DNA of 64,000 nt from Photobacterium kishitanii (GCF_003026355.1 NZ_PYON01000007.1:124001-188000); one strand, 5' to 3'. Shown: positions 31,291 to 40,093, counted from the first letter of the stretch. Notes: generated by a model from the letters alone, not told the origin. Made by a program: numbers and translations.

Positions 31291-31746
31291 ATGGTTGATA
31301 ATAATGAATTTCCTGAAGGTGATGATTTATCCGGTGTAAAAAAGCGTAATGTGCCAGTATTTGGACAAGGTAATAGTACTTTGGTCGCTGCGGGTGGTGA
31401 AGCTGGTGTACAGCAGTTGGTGACAGACTTTTACCATTACATTGATAGTTTGCCTGAAGCTGCAACAATACGTGCAATGCATAGTGATGATCTTAGTGAA
31501 TCCCGGCAGAAATTAGCCACATTTTTGATTGGATGGATGGGAGGAGAAGATCGTTATGTTGAGCGTTATGGACGTATGAATCTTGCAGGTGCTCATCGAC
31601 ATATGGCTATTGGTCAGGATGAGAAACAAGCATGGCTAATGTGTATGCAAAAAGCATTAGATGCTCAACCTTATGATGAGTTATTAAAACGATTTATTAT
31701 GGTGCAATTATCTTTTCCTGCAGAAATGTGCCGTAATCGCAATTAA
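31291..31746 (+). CDS. Truncated haemoglobin, group II-like
   Basis: The 151-residue protein matches the 2-over-2 globin family: VFGQGNSTLVAAGGEAGVQQLVTDFY at the A-B helices (quoted across two adjacent blocks), IGWMGGEDRYVERYG in the CD-E region and AGAHRHMAIG with the probable proximal His at residue 102, followed by Trp115 at the G8 position typical of group II. Such proteins bind O2 and NO and may detoxify NO or reactive oxygen. It lies directly after torA but behind a probable terminator and with its own 100-base upstream region, so it may be separately expressed. Anaerobic-respiration context fits an NO-related role by inference. Confidence 0.85.
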   Translation: MVDNNEFPEGDDLSGVKKRNVPVFGQGNSTLVAAGGEAGVQQLVTDFYHYIDSLPEAATIRAMHSDDLSESRQKLATFLIGWMGGEDRYVERYGRMNLAGAHRHMAIGQDEKQAWLMCMQKALDAQPYDELLKRFIMVQLSFPAEMCRNRN

Positions 31747-31905
31747 TCTTAATGGTATTAAGTTGTTGGTAAAATAGATGTGCTTTCATTGAGCTTGAAT
31801 CTATTCCAAACTGGAATGGATTGCTATCCTAGCTTTCACTATTCGAGATCCCAAATCACCGTTATTATTCTGCTATCAATGTGTTAACTAATAAAGTGAT
31901 AGTAA

Positions 31906-32685
31906 ATGGAATTAGGTGTAGATGTACTTGCTATTTTATTTTGTGTAGCGCTGGCTGCTGGGTTTATTGATGCTATTGCTGGTGGCGGCGGTATGCTTAC
32001 GGTTCCTGCGCTATTATCTGTTGGTATTCCTCCGGCTCAAGCATTAGCGACTAATAAATTACAAAGCTCATTTGGTAGTTTTTCAGCTTCTTGGTATTTC
32101 GTACGCAATGGGTTAGTTAGTTTAAAACAAATGCGGTTAGCGATTGCCTGTACATTTGCTGGCTCAGCAATTGGAGCCATATTAGTACAACATATTGATG
32201 CTAGTGTATTAACAAGCCTTATTCCAGTTTTACTGATTTGTATTTCATTATATTTTTTATTGTCACCAAATATTGGTGTAGGTGGTGGTACTCCTAAGTT
32301 ATCAGAAGCAGCATTTGCATTTTCTGTCGGTACGAGTATTGGTTTTTATGATGGTTTTTTTGGCCCAGGTACAGGGTCATTTTTTACTATTTGTTTTGTT
32401 GTGCTTGCGCAATTAGGATTGGTTGAAGCGACCGCTCGCACTAAGATTTTAAATTTCACTTCCAACATTGCCGCGTTGATATTATTTATTTTAGCTGGAT
32501 TACCTATTTGGAAAGTAGGTTTAATTATGGCTGCAGGCGGTTTTATAGGTGCACGATTAGGCGCACATATTGTTATCAGTAAAGGGCAACGTTTTATTCG
32601 CCCCATGGTGGTAATTATGTCGATGGGAATGGCAATTAAATTGCTGTGGCAACAGCATCCGCAATGGTTTCAATTAGCGTTTTAA
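31906..32685 (+). CDS. TSUP (TauE/SafE) family membrane permease
   Basis: The 259-residue protein has eight or so membrane helices and the family's Gly-rich repeats: AGFIDAIAGGGGMLTVPALL near the N-terminus and SIGFYDGFFGPGTGSFFTI in the second half. TSUP proteins export or import sulfur-containing anions such as sulfite, sulfoacetate or thiosulfate, or act in metal-linked uptake; the substrate is not evident. The ATG at 31906 lacks a strong ribosome site. Its last 50 bases overlap the 3' end of a convergent LysR gene, which may regulate it. Confidence 0.85.
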   Translation: MELGVDVLAILFCVALAAGFIDAIAGGGGMLTVPALLSVGIPPAQALATNKLQSSFGSFSASWYFVRNGLVSLKQMRLAIACTFAGSAIGAILVQHIDASVLTSLIPVLLICISLYFLLSPNIGVGGGTPKLSEAAFAFSVGTSIGFYDGFFGPGTGSFFTICFVVLAQLGLVEATARTKILNFTSNIAALILFILAGLPIWKVGLIMAAGGFIGARLGAHIVISKGQRFIRPMVVIMSMGMAIKLLWQQHPQWFQLAF

Positions 32686-33481
32686 CCCGTGGTGATTTAT
32701 AACTATTTTGACGGTAAATGAGGTTAATAGGGCGAGTGAGTTCCACTAATTCCTCAAACTCAAAACAGAATTTATCCTTAATCGCTAATGTTTTTACGAT
32801 TGATTTAGGAACAAGGGCCGGTGCCATACCGGCCAGCGCTAATTGTGCCGAAGCGGTGTAAGAGTCCATCTCCATTAAAGGCGTGATCCCATGCTTTTGC
32901 AGCACCGCCGCTTGGGAAATATTTGAAGGGTTTTTTAAGTCATTAACTACAATGGCTTTAGGTAGTGTCGTTAGCGGCTGATTAAATATCACCTTAAAAG
33001 GCTCATCCATTAAATGCTCAGCAATAAAGTTATAGTTTGCTGGTAAATGACCTGCACAAAATCCAATTGAGGCCTTCCCTGATTGGACGTTTTCGACAAT
33101 GACAGGGGTGTGATGAGTTGTTATAGAAATATACTTATCGTATTGAAAATACTGTCCCAGCGCATCGGATAAATAACCTGTCACCAAGGTTTCAGAGCAA
33201 TCTAACGTAATAATACTTTGGTCGTCTAAATTCTGGTGTTCAAAAATCAACCCGCGAATCTCATTAAAGCTTGGCCCAACATTTTTGATCAGCGCATGCG
33301 CATCGGGGGTTAGCTTAATTAACCTGCCAGCAGGAATAATCAGCTTGGTGCCTAATGTTGCTTCTAATTTGGCAATGCGTTTACTCACTGCCGATTGGCT
33401 GATATATAAACGGCTACCCGTTCGACTCATGGTACCTTCTTCGGCTAACACTAATAAGGTTTCAATACCTTCAAGTAACAT
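32636..33481 (-). CDS. LysR family transcriptional regulator
   Basis: The 281-residue protein has the LysR N-terminal winged helix (TLLVLAEEGTMSRTGSRLYI, then SQSAVSKRIAKLEATLGTKL) and a periplasmic-binding-like effector domain from about residue 90. It is shorter than the usual 295-310 residues, mainly in the linker and C-terminus. It converges on the TSUP permease gene with a 50-base overlap at the 3' ends. The effector is unknown. Confidence 0.88.
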   Translation of the reverse strand: MLLEGIETLLVLAEEGTMSRTGSRLYISQSAVSKRIAKLEATLGTKLIIPAGRLIKLTPDAHALIKNVGPSFNEIRGLIFEHQNLDDQSIITLDCSETLVTGYLSDALGQYFQYDKYISITTHHTPVIVENVQSGKASIGFCAGHLPANYNFIAEHLMDEPFKVIFNQPLTTLPKAIVVNDLKNPSNISQAAVLQKHGITPLMEMDSYTASAQLALAGMAPALVPKSIVKTLAIKDKFCFEFEELVELTRPINLIYRQNSYKSPRVKTLIETIADAVATAI

Positions 33482-33806
33482 CGGTTCATTCCATTGATGA
33501 AAGAGAGGAATTAATGATACGGGATGATCGCGGTAGAGGCGAGGTAAGACGCATGAGAATATGGTATGTCGTGAGTAATATCGACAAAAGAGGTAGGGCC
33601 AAAGTATCTCTAAAAGTGTAATGAGCCTTTATCACGTATTGCGTTAATCTTTGCAGTGAATGACATGAGTAATTCTGAGCTTGATCAATGAATGGATTCT
33701 AATCAGTTATACAAAGTAGTGTTTGAAATTATGAGTGATATATTTTGTCGCACTACTGATCTTTAGACAACTAAAGCCCCCCACTTTAGTGCGCAAGGAA
33801 GTGATT
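33482..33806. other. Gap between the LysR gene and the DUF6404-like gene
   Basis: About 325 bases. It must hold the promoters of both divergent genes. I see no terminator, known operator or protein-like frame; the in-frame extension of the next gene from 33735 is treated as leader. Confidence 0.45.
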
Positions 33807-34172
33807 ATGAATAAGATAGAATTTATCCAGCAACACTTAATTGAAAAAGGTGTGCCAGCCGATTTAACGAAGTTCAATTCTAATTTCTTATCAAAGTTTC
33901 TATTCTTGGAAGACAGACCGCTTGTTTTTCAATCTTTGGTTATGCTTTTTTTTAGAGAAAGTTTAATTCTCAGCGTGATATGGGGATCATTGATGTGGTT
34001 GATGGTTTGGCATCCAACGCCAGAAAATTGGATCCGTTACACTCTATCTAGTTTGGCTTTTGGTTGTATTATGGGAGCAACCTTGGTCTTTCGTATCATC
34101 AGAGCCAAAAAGAAATTGGGTAATGTAAGTTGGGAAACGTGGTGTCATAAAAATTATGATTCAGTATCTTAA
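33807..34172 (+). CDS. DUF6404-like small membrane protein
   Basis: The 121-residue product begins MNKIEFIQQHLIEKGVPADL, a soluble helix, then has two hydrophobic segments (about residues 47-68 and 75-95) with RESLILSVIWGSLMWLMVW, and ends in a basic to neutral tail. The pattern fits the DUF6404 proteins of vibrios, which have unknown function. The ATG at 33807 follows AAGGAAG at good spacing; an upstream frame from 33735 is not needed. Confidence 0.65.
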   Translation: MNKIEFIQQHLIEKGVPADLTKFNSNFLSKFLFLEDRPLVFQSLVMLFFRESLILSVIWGSLMWLMVWHPTPENWIRYTLSSLAFGCIMGATLVFRIIRAKKKLGNVSWETWCHKNYDSVS

Positions 34173-34251
34173 TATTATGCTGATCATTATTGATATAAAA
34201 GTTGAGACGGTATTAAATATCAACAAAAAATAATAAATTAATGGTAACAAT

Positions 34252-35076
34252 ATGTATAAATTATCAGAAATTAAAATTACATATATAGTGTTTTTTTTAC
34301 TATTAGCAAGCATTTCATTTGATGTTTTTATTAATCAGCGTTCTCTATCAAATGATAATTTTTGGAATGAAGTTTTAAGAAGCTATTATTATTGCGTTAT
34401 ACTGTTAGTTTTTTTATTGTTTATTTTTTGGAAAAAAGGTTTACGCTTCTGTGAGGTGGTTGGGACATTTAATCGTAAAAATTTACCATTTGCATTGGAG
34501 GTGGTTTTTTTTAATATCATAGTATCGTATTCGACGATTTATATAATATTTTATCCACTTTCGTTTGCTTACCCGAACTATATTTATGAATGGTTGAGTT
34601 CTGGACCTATCATTTTCTATACCTATGAGGGAGGATATCCATTATTGCCGAACTTTTTAATGGCTATTTTGATGGTGATATTTGTTCCTATTATTGAAGA
34701 ATTGGTATTTCGTGGCATATTGATTAATCGATTATCTGTAACATTTAAGACTAAGACTGCCGTAATAATAAGCTCAATTTTATTTGGTGTATTACATACA
34801 GATCCGCTAAGTGCAACACTCTTTGGTGTGGTTATGGCTATGATTTATATTCAAACTCAGAAGCTTATTATTCCAATCATATGCCATTGCTTAAATAATT
34901 TGGCAGCGTACGTATTTATTATTGTCGAAAGTATGACTGATGACACCCCGACAAGTGATGCTATTATGGTATTTCAAGACAGTTGGCTAATAGGATTATT
35001 CAGTATAATAACGCTAATGATATTATCATTAATATATTTAAAACGTGGTGGGCTATATAATAAATTGTATGCTTAA
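34252..35076 (+). CDS. CPBP family intramembrane glutamic endopeptidase
   Basis: The 274-residue protein has about seven membrane helices and the three CPBP (Abi/CAAX protease-like) motifs: EELVFRG with Glu149-Glu150 and Arg154, FGVLHTDP with His near 186, and HCLNNLAAY with His near 222. Related proteins include Rce1 and bacteriocin self-immunity proteases; bacterial substrates are mostly unknown. It is very AT-rich compared with the muk and tor genes, and lies between two other small membrane-protein genes read in the same direction. Confidence 0.85.
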   Translation: MYKLSEIKITYIVFFLLLASISFDVFINQRSLSNDNFWNEVLRSYYYCVILLVFLLFIFWKKGLRFCEVVGTFNRKNLPFALEVVFFNIIVSYSTIYIIFYPLSFAYPNYIYEWLSSGPIIFYTYEGGYPLLPNFLMAILMVIFVPIIEELVFRGILINRLSVTFKTKTAVIISSILFGVLHTDPLSATLFGVVMAMIYIQTQKLIIPIICHCLNNLAAYVFIIVESMTDDTPTSDAIMVFQDSWLIGLFSIITLMILSLIYLKRGGLYNKLYA

Positions 35077-35380
35077 CTAATTAAAATGAGAACTTTCTTT
35101 TTAGCATATTATATTGCTCCATATAGCACCGACTTTCAAACTATCATTTAATATGTTGAGCTTTCCCATAATAAATATTTAGATATGAGTCGAATAAAAT
35201 TATGTATGTTGTTACAAATAAACGCATAATATTGTAAGAAAAAAATGCTCTCATATAATATTTCACGATTATTGATTTATCAAAGTGTATGCATGTGATT
35301 AAAATTGCCAATGGTAGTGGCAGGTTTTAATGTGTGCGTATTATAACGGATTTATAGATAGACAGCATAAGGAGTTCTAC
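35077..35380. other. Gap before the DUF4870-like gene
   Basis: About 304 very AT-rich bases. The right part has a short dyad, TGCCA/TGGCA at 35306-35322, overlapping a possible -35 (TTGCCA at 35305-35310), but the -10 is poor. No gene is evident. Confidence 0.4.
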
Positions 35381-35746
35381 ATGTCAGAAATACAAGAAGA
35401 GGTCGTTGTAAGTCAAACTATGACAACGAAAGATGAAGCGGCAAAAACCAATGCATTGATTGCTTATGGACTGATGGTTGTTGGTTTATTTACGGGGATT
35501 TTTTGGATTGTTGGTGCTATTTGGGCAATGATAAAAAAAGATGAAGCTAAAGGTACAATCTTTGAAGATCACTATACCAATATTACCAAAACCTTTTGGT
35601 GGGGGTTAGGTTTATACATTGTATCGTTTGTATTAGCTTTTGTCGTTGTCGGCTACTTTTTAGCGGTTGCAGTATGGATTTGGTCTATTTTTAGAGTTAT
35701 TAAAGGTTTGGCTAAACTGACTTCAAACAAGGCATATAATGCGTAA
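35381..35746 (+). CDS. DUF4870-like membrane protein
   Basis: The 121-residue protein has an acidic N-terminus (MSEIQEEVVVSQTMTTKDEA), then TNALIAYGLMVVGLFTGIFW, IWAMIKKDEAKGT, DHYTNITKTFWW and further membrane helices, three or four in total. The pattern fits DUF4870 (COG3671), whose function is unknown. The ATG at 35381 follows AAGGAG with six-base spacing. A terminator lies 34 bases downstream. Confidence 0.72.
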   Translation: MSEIQEEVVVSQTMTTKDEAAKTNALIAYGLMVVGLFTGIFWIVGAIWAMIKKDEAKGTIFEDHYTNITKTFWWGLGLYIVSFVLAFVVVGYFLAVAVWIWSIFRVIKGLAKLTSNKAYNA

Positions 35747-35780
35747 TCGGTGATAAACATATTGATAGCTATCTATACGC

Positions 35781-35807
35781 AAAAACCGATCAAGTGATCG
35801 GTTTTTT
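35781..35807. terminator. Bidirectional terminator
   Basis: AAAAACCGATCA and TGATCGGTTTTT pair almost completely across this site, between the DUF4870-like gene and the convergent marR-type gene. Confidence 0.85.
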
Positions 35808-35834
35808 ATTGCCTAGATATAAGCGGTTATCCGT

Positions 35835-36335
35835 TTATTCTTCTAATTCGCTATTCGTTTTTTCTTGTTTAGTAATACTGCCAACTTCAAGTAGAGGTGC
35901 AACATCAAGGTGTTCTGCATTCATCATAGTTGAAATACGTTGTACAGAAGAAAGCAGCAATGATTGTTCCCAATCTTCTAAGTCATGGTATTGAGAGATA
36001 AAACTATCTTGTAATGGCATCGGCGCTTTATCAAGTAAGACAAGCCCAGCTTCTGTGAGATGTGCATGTACCTTACGTTTATCAAGCACACTACGTTTAC
36101 GAACAACGAGGCCTCGTTTTTCTAAACGATCAAGAATAGTGGTAGCTGTTGCTTGGCTCATATTGGTATTGTTAGATAGTTGACGAATAGTAATCTCGCC
36201 TGATCCTCGAATTGCACGCATTAATACTAACTGTGGACCGGTAAGTCCGGCGCTTTTATTCAATTTTCTAGAATGTAGGTCAATTGCTCGAATAATTTGT
36301 CTCAGAGCAATAAGTACTTCTTCGTGCCTATCCAT
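35835..36335 (-). CDS. MarR family transcriptional regulator
   Basis: The 166-residue protein has the MarR winged helix: TGPQLVLMRAI, ITIRQLSNNTNMSQATATTI and LDRLEKRGLVVRKRSVLDKR, with the DKR wing, then LTEAGLVLLDKAP. The C-terminus beyond residue 145 is acidic and divergent. MarR proteins usually repress adjacent efflux or stress genes and respond to small aromatic ligands. No obvious target gene lies divergent to it except ldtD, 546 bases away. Confidence 0.9.
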   Translation of the reverse strand: MDRHEEVLIALRQIIRAIDLHSRKLNKSAGLTGPQLVLMRAIRGSGEITIRQLSNNTNMSQATATTILDRLEKRGLVVRKRSVLDKRKVHAHLTEAGLVLLDKAPMPLQDSFISQYHDLEDWEQSLLLSSVQRISTMMNAEHLDVAPLLEVGSITKQEKTNSELEE

Positions 36336-36881
36336 CTTACTTTCCCAATTAAATTTGTGTGCAATTACCGTATAAAATCATTGTGATGTATAGGGTATTT
36401 TCATAGTGTGATTATACAATAATTATAACATTTTCATTGCTATTTATCGGGTTCTAATTAATTTTTTTCATAAATAAATGTAATTGTACGCTATTGTATC
36501 CACCCTTAGTTGTTGCAATGGTGTTGTTGTTGTGTTTGATTTTTGAGTGAAAATGATTGTCGTTTTGCAGTAAACTGAAGAAATCATGTAGCTGTTACTA
36601 GACAATCGAATATGAACCAAAGGATTATTCCTTGGGATAATCATTGGTGTTCTATACCTGTCACTTAAATATAAAAATGCAGTATTACGTTCTTGTGGCA
36701 ATAAACAATTCATCTACTTTTGGTAACATTTTTATTGTTTTTATCTAGTTAAAATAGCTTGTTACCTTAGACACTAATTTATCGTTGTACTTCTAAGATA
36801 TGCGAACATTATCGTCTTCTACATTTAATCATCAAATAAAGTTTTATTTGTCATGCTGAAAGTGTGCAATGGAGGTATTGA
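36336..36881. other. Long AT-rich gap before ldtD
   Basis: About 546 bases with the promoters of the divergent marR-type gene and ldtD. A minus-strand frame at 36468-36713 has Thr/Ile/Tyr-rich composition, no homologue I recognise and no ribosome site, so I do not call it. The gap contains an imperfect dyad at 36617-36647. Confidence 0.45.
36617..36647. repeat. Imperfect inverted repeat in the marR-ldtD gap
   Basis: The left arm CCAAAGGATTATTCC and the right arm GGGATAATCATTGG are complementary apart from one bulge and one mismatch, with two central bases. It could be a large operator or a small RNA stem. No U run follows on either strand. Confidence 0.4.
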
Positions 36882-38594
36882 ATGGCATTAGTTAAAGATG
36901 TTTTGTTAATTATCATATTACTATTTGTCAGTTTTTATTGGCAAATATCATGTGCATATTCTCAATCTAGTGTTACTCAAGAGAATAATAGACTCTTGCA
37001 TTTAAATAACCCCAACGCTTCTTCTTCGACAGTTGATCGGTCAAGAAATATGTTAAGTCGTGCTCAGCGATGGGTCGAGGATTCGAATGCAAATATGACG
37101 CGACTTAAATATCCAACCACGCTAGTCGAGTTATATTTATCAACAGGGTTTAGCCAATTTTGGAAAAACCAACGAACAATCAATGATTTTATTGATCAAT
37201 TACGCATCATTAGCTTATCTCAAACCAATAAAGAACTTACCGCAAGATATCATTTACTCATTCAATTACAGCCACAACAAAACTGGCAGCAATATGATGT
37301 TATCGCAACAGACACATTATTAATCTATCTCAGTTTTATTGAACAGTTACATGGTAAAGGAAAAATGTGGTTATTTGGTGAGAAGACATCTTCACGATTA
37401 CCTCGGCCTAGTCAAATGGTCATTGAAGATATGCTAAAGAATTTTGAAAATAATCAGTTTCATCAATTCATTATTCGCTTAAAGCCACAAACTTCTGAAT
37501 ATAACCAATTAGTAGCATCAATTAATCGGTTGGAATCTCATCCCACATTACGTTGGCCTGTATTTGTATTTCACGGCAAAGTGAACCCAGGCAGTAAAAT
37601 TCAATTTATGCCTAGTTTGATAACGGTACTTAAGCGTCTAGGTGATCTTTCTCCACGTGAGGCTAAGCGGCATCAACAGCAACGTAGATCGTTATATACT
37701 GGCAGTATTGTCTTAGCAGTAAAACGTTTTCAAGCACGACATGGTTTAAAACGTGATGGTATTATTGGTACCGAAACCCAGAAATGGTTAGCATTAAATT
37801 TAACCCAACGAGTACGATTATTAGCGTTAAATGCTCAGCGATTACGGTTATGGTCGACAAGCCTTTATACCGGCATTGTAGTGAATATCCCTAATTATTA
37901 TATGAACTTATGGCTAGATGGTCGTTGGGTTATGAATAGTAAAGTAATTGTTGGCCGACCATCACGGCAAACGCCGATTTTTAATTCGATAGTAAACTCG
38001 GTGGTATTTAATCCATATTGGAATGTACCTAATTCAATTACGAAAAGGGATATATTACCAAAAGTAAGACGTAGTCGAAGTTATTTAAGGCGTCATAACT
38101 ATGAGGTTCTTCGTAGTTGGGGAAGTTCTGAAAAAATAAATATAAATTCAATTCCTTATAACTTATTAGCATCTAATAAATTTCCTTATCGGTTACGTCA
38201 AAAGCCAGGTAAAAAGAACGCGTTAGGTTTATATAAGTTTAATATTCCTAATACCCAGTCTATTTACTTGCATGATACATCATATCCAGTCTTATTTAAT
38301 AAGCATGAACGTGCACTGAGTTCTGGTTGTGTGCGTGTGCTTGAGTCTAAATCTCTGGCATTAGCATTATTACAATATTCAGGAAGAAGTGAGTCGCAAT
38401 TTAATATGTTTTCTAGGAGTAAAAAAACGCGCACAATTAGACTCAATAAAAGCAAAAAAGTTCCAGTAGAAATTATTTATCAGTCCGCATGGATTAATGA
38501 TGATGGCGAGGTTAATTACCGGTTTGATATTTACGAATATGATAGAGAACAACAAAATAAAATGTCATTAATCTCTGCTTACAATAATAATTGA
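36882..38594 (+). CDS. ldtD: L,D-transpeptidase LdtD (YcbB)
   Basis: LdtD forms 3-3 (DAP-DAP) cross-links in periplasmic peptidoglycan and helps survive envelope stress and some beta-lactams. The 570-residue protein has an N-terminal signal or anchor (LLIIILLFVSFYWQISCAY), a peptidoglycan-binding helix set (VKRFQARHGLKRDGIIGTE near 285) and the YkuD domain with YLHDTSYPVLFNKHERALSS followed by GCVRV, catalytic Cys at 483. E. coli YcbB is about 45 residues longer. The ATG follows GGAGG. It heads ldtD-ycbK-ycbL as in E. coli. Confidence 0.95.
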   Translation: MALVKDVLLIIILLFVSFYWQISCAYSQSSVTQENNRLLHLNNPNASSSTVDRSRNMLSRAQRWVEDSNANMTRLKYPTTLVELYLSTGFSQFWKNQRTINDFIDQLRIISLSQTNKELTARYHLLIQLQPQQNWQQYDVIATDTLLIYLSFIEQLHGKGKMWLFGEKTSSRLPRPSQMVIEDMLKNFENNQFHQFIIRLKPQTSEYNQLVASINRLESHPTLRWPVFVFHGKVNPGSKIQFMPSLITVLKRLGDLSPREAKRHQQQRRSLYTGSIVLAVKRFQARHGLKRDGIIGTETQKWLALNLTQRVRLLALNAQRLRLWSTSLYTGIVVNIPNYYMNLWLDGRWVMNSKVIVGRPSRQTPIFNSIVNSVVFNPYWNVPNSITKRDILPKVRRSRSYLRRHNYEVLRSWGSSEKININSIPYNLLASNKFPYRLRQKPGKKNALGLYKFNIPNTQSIYLHDTSYPVLFNKHERALSSGCVRVLESKSLALALLQYSGRSESQFNMFSRSKKTRTIRLNKSKKVPVEIIYQSAWINDDGEVNYRFDIYEYDREQQNKMSLISAYNNN

Positions 38595-38746
38595 ATGTAA
38601 CTTAATGATATTTAAAAATAGATTTGTCAGCTTTATTTTATGTGACTTTTGCATTTGACTGCTTTATTAACTGAAGATAATGTCTTGCAACATTGGTATA
38701 TGAATTGCTTTAGAAATAAAGATCATTTTTTTCGGTTGTGTGAATT

Positions 38747-39301
38747 ATGTCAAATCTAGATATTAGTCGTCGTAAATTTTTAACATATGGTGGGTTGACT
38801 GTTGGTGCATGTATGTTACCTAATATTGCGCTAGCCAGCCCTTTTCAAGCAACAACACCTCGAACAATGTTACTGCGTAATTTGCATACAGGTGAAGAAC
38901 TAGAAACTAAATACTTTAATGGTAAGACTTATGTGGGTAAAGAAGTTCGACGTTTAGATCATCTTTGTCGTGATTTTCGTCAAAATGAAATTGCTCGTAT
39001 AGATCGCCGTTTGTATGATGCGATTGCACAAATCCAATCGTATCTTGGTCACGAAGGCTACGCACAGTTATTTTCGGGTTACCGTTCGCCTAAAACCAAT
39101 AAAATGCTGGCCAAACGTGGCGGGGTAGCAAAGAAAAGTTACCATATGAAAGCACAGGCGATCGATTTTAATCTTGAAGGGGTTCCTTTAGCTAAAATAC
39201 GCAAAGCGGCACAAGATTTAAATATTGGTGGTGTTGGTTATTATCCAAATAGCCAATTTGTGCACATTGACACTGGACCAGTTCGTAATTGGAGAGGGTA
39301 G
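38747..39301 (+). CDS. mepK: Peptidoglycan endopeptidase MepK (YcbK)
   Basis: YcbK (MepK) of E. coli is a periplasmic metallopeptidase that preferentially cleaves the 3-3 cross-links made by L,D-transpeptidases. The 184-residue protein has a Tat-type signal (SRRKFLTYGGLTVGACML) and the M15/DUF882 core with FSGYRSPKTN, SYHMKAQAIDFN and FVHIDTGPVRNW, holding the zinc-binding His and Asp. It lies 152 bases after ldtD, so maker and cutter of the same bond are neighbours. Confidence 0.93.
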   Translation: MSNLDISRRKFLTYGGLTVGACMLPNIALASPFQATTPRTMLLRNLHTGEELETKYFNGKTYVGKEVRRLDHLCRDFRQNEIARIDRRLYDAIAQIQSYLGHEGYAQLFSGYRSPKTNKMLAKRGGVAKKSYHMKAQAIDFNLEGVPLAKIRKAAQDLNIGGVGYYPNSQFVHIDTGPVRNWRG

Positions 39302-39380
39302 TTTATTGCAGCACGAATCTGTATTTTTAGTGATATTCATGGCATGCTTCGTTACATAATGTCTCAGTTAGGAAGTATGA

Positions 39381-40034
39381 ATGAGTCTTCAATACAAAAT
39401 TGTGCCAGTTACGCCATTTCAGCAAAACTGCTCTATTATATGGTGTGATGAAACACATCAAGCAGCGATTATTGATCCCGGTGGTGATATTCAGCAACTT
39501 CAGCAAGTGGTTGAAGAACTTGGTGTTAATGTTACTCAATTATTATTAACCCACGGACATTTAGATCATGTCGGTGGTACCGAGCCTCTTTCTCAGATTC
39601 TGAATGTGCCGATTATTGGCCCACAGAAAAATGATGAATTTTGGCTGCAAGGATTACCTCGTCAAAGTGAAATGTTTGGCTTCCCAATGACAGAAGCATT
39701 TGCGCCGACTCAATGGCTAAATGATGGCGACGTAGTTAACGTTGGTAATCAAGCCTTACAAGTATTTCATACTCCTGGTCACACACCTGGCCATGTGATT
39801 TTTTATAGTGCGGATGCTAACGTCGCGTTTGTGGGGGATGTATTATTTAAAGGTGGGATCGGTCGTACTGATTTCCCACAAGGTGATCATCCAACATTGG
39901 TAAATTCTATCAAGACAAAGCTGTGGCCTTTAGGTAATGAAGTGACATTTGTTCCTGGCCATGGCCCATTGTCTACATTTGGTCATGAGCGTGTGACAAA
40001 CCCATTTGTAGCTGATGAAATGCCACTGTATTAA
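39381..40034 (+). CDS. gloC: Glyoxalase II-like metallo-hydrolase GloC (YcbL)
   Basis: YcbL/GloC is a metallo-beta-lactamase-fold hydrolase with type II glyoxalase activity on S-lactoylglutathione. The 217-residue protein carries THGHLDHVGG with metal ligands His58, His60, Asp62 and His63, then HTPGHTPGHV near 132, FVGDVLFKGGIGRTDFPQ near 152 and VPGHGP near 194. The length is that of E. coli YcbL. The start ATG at 39381 follows GGAAG. A strong terminator comes after it. Confidence 0.93.
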   Translation: MSLQYKIVPVTPFQQNCSIIWCDETHQAAIIDPGGDIQQLQQVVEELGVNVTQLLLTHGHLDHVGGTEPLSQILNVPIIGPQKNDEFWLQGLPRQSEMFGFPMTEAFAPTQWLNDGDVVNVGNQALQVFHTPGHTPGHVIFYSADANVAFVGDVLFKGGIGRTDFPQGDHPTLVNSIKTKLWPLGNEVTFVPGHGPLSTFGHERVTNPFVADEMPLY

Positions 40035-40093
40035 TAATGTCTGTGTGTCAGGTTAGCACTTAGTTAGCAGGATTCCAGCACGAGATTAAATTG

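Noticed and set aside
36468..36713. 81-codon minus-strand frame in the marR-ldtD gap
   Set aside because: Composition is not protein-like, there is no ribosome site, and it covers probable promoter DNA.
27126..36881. Mobile-element origin of the accessory block
   Set aside because: No transposase, integrase, tRNA target site or flanking direct repeat is visible.
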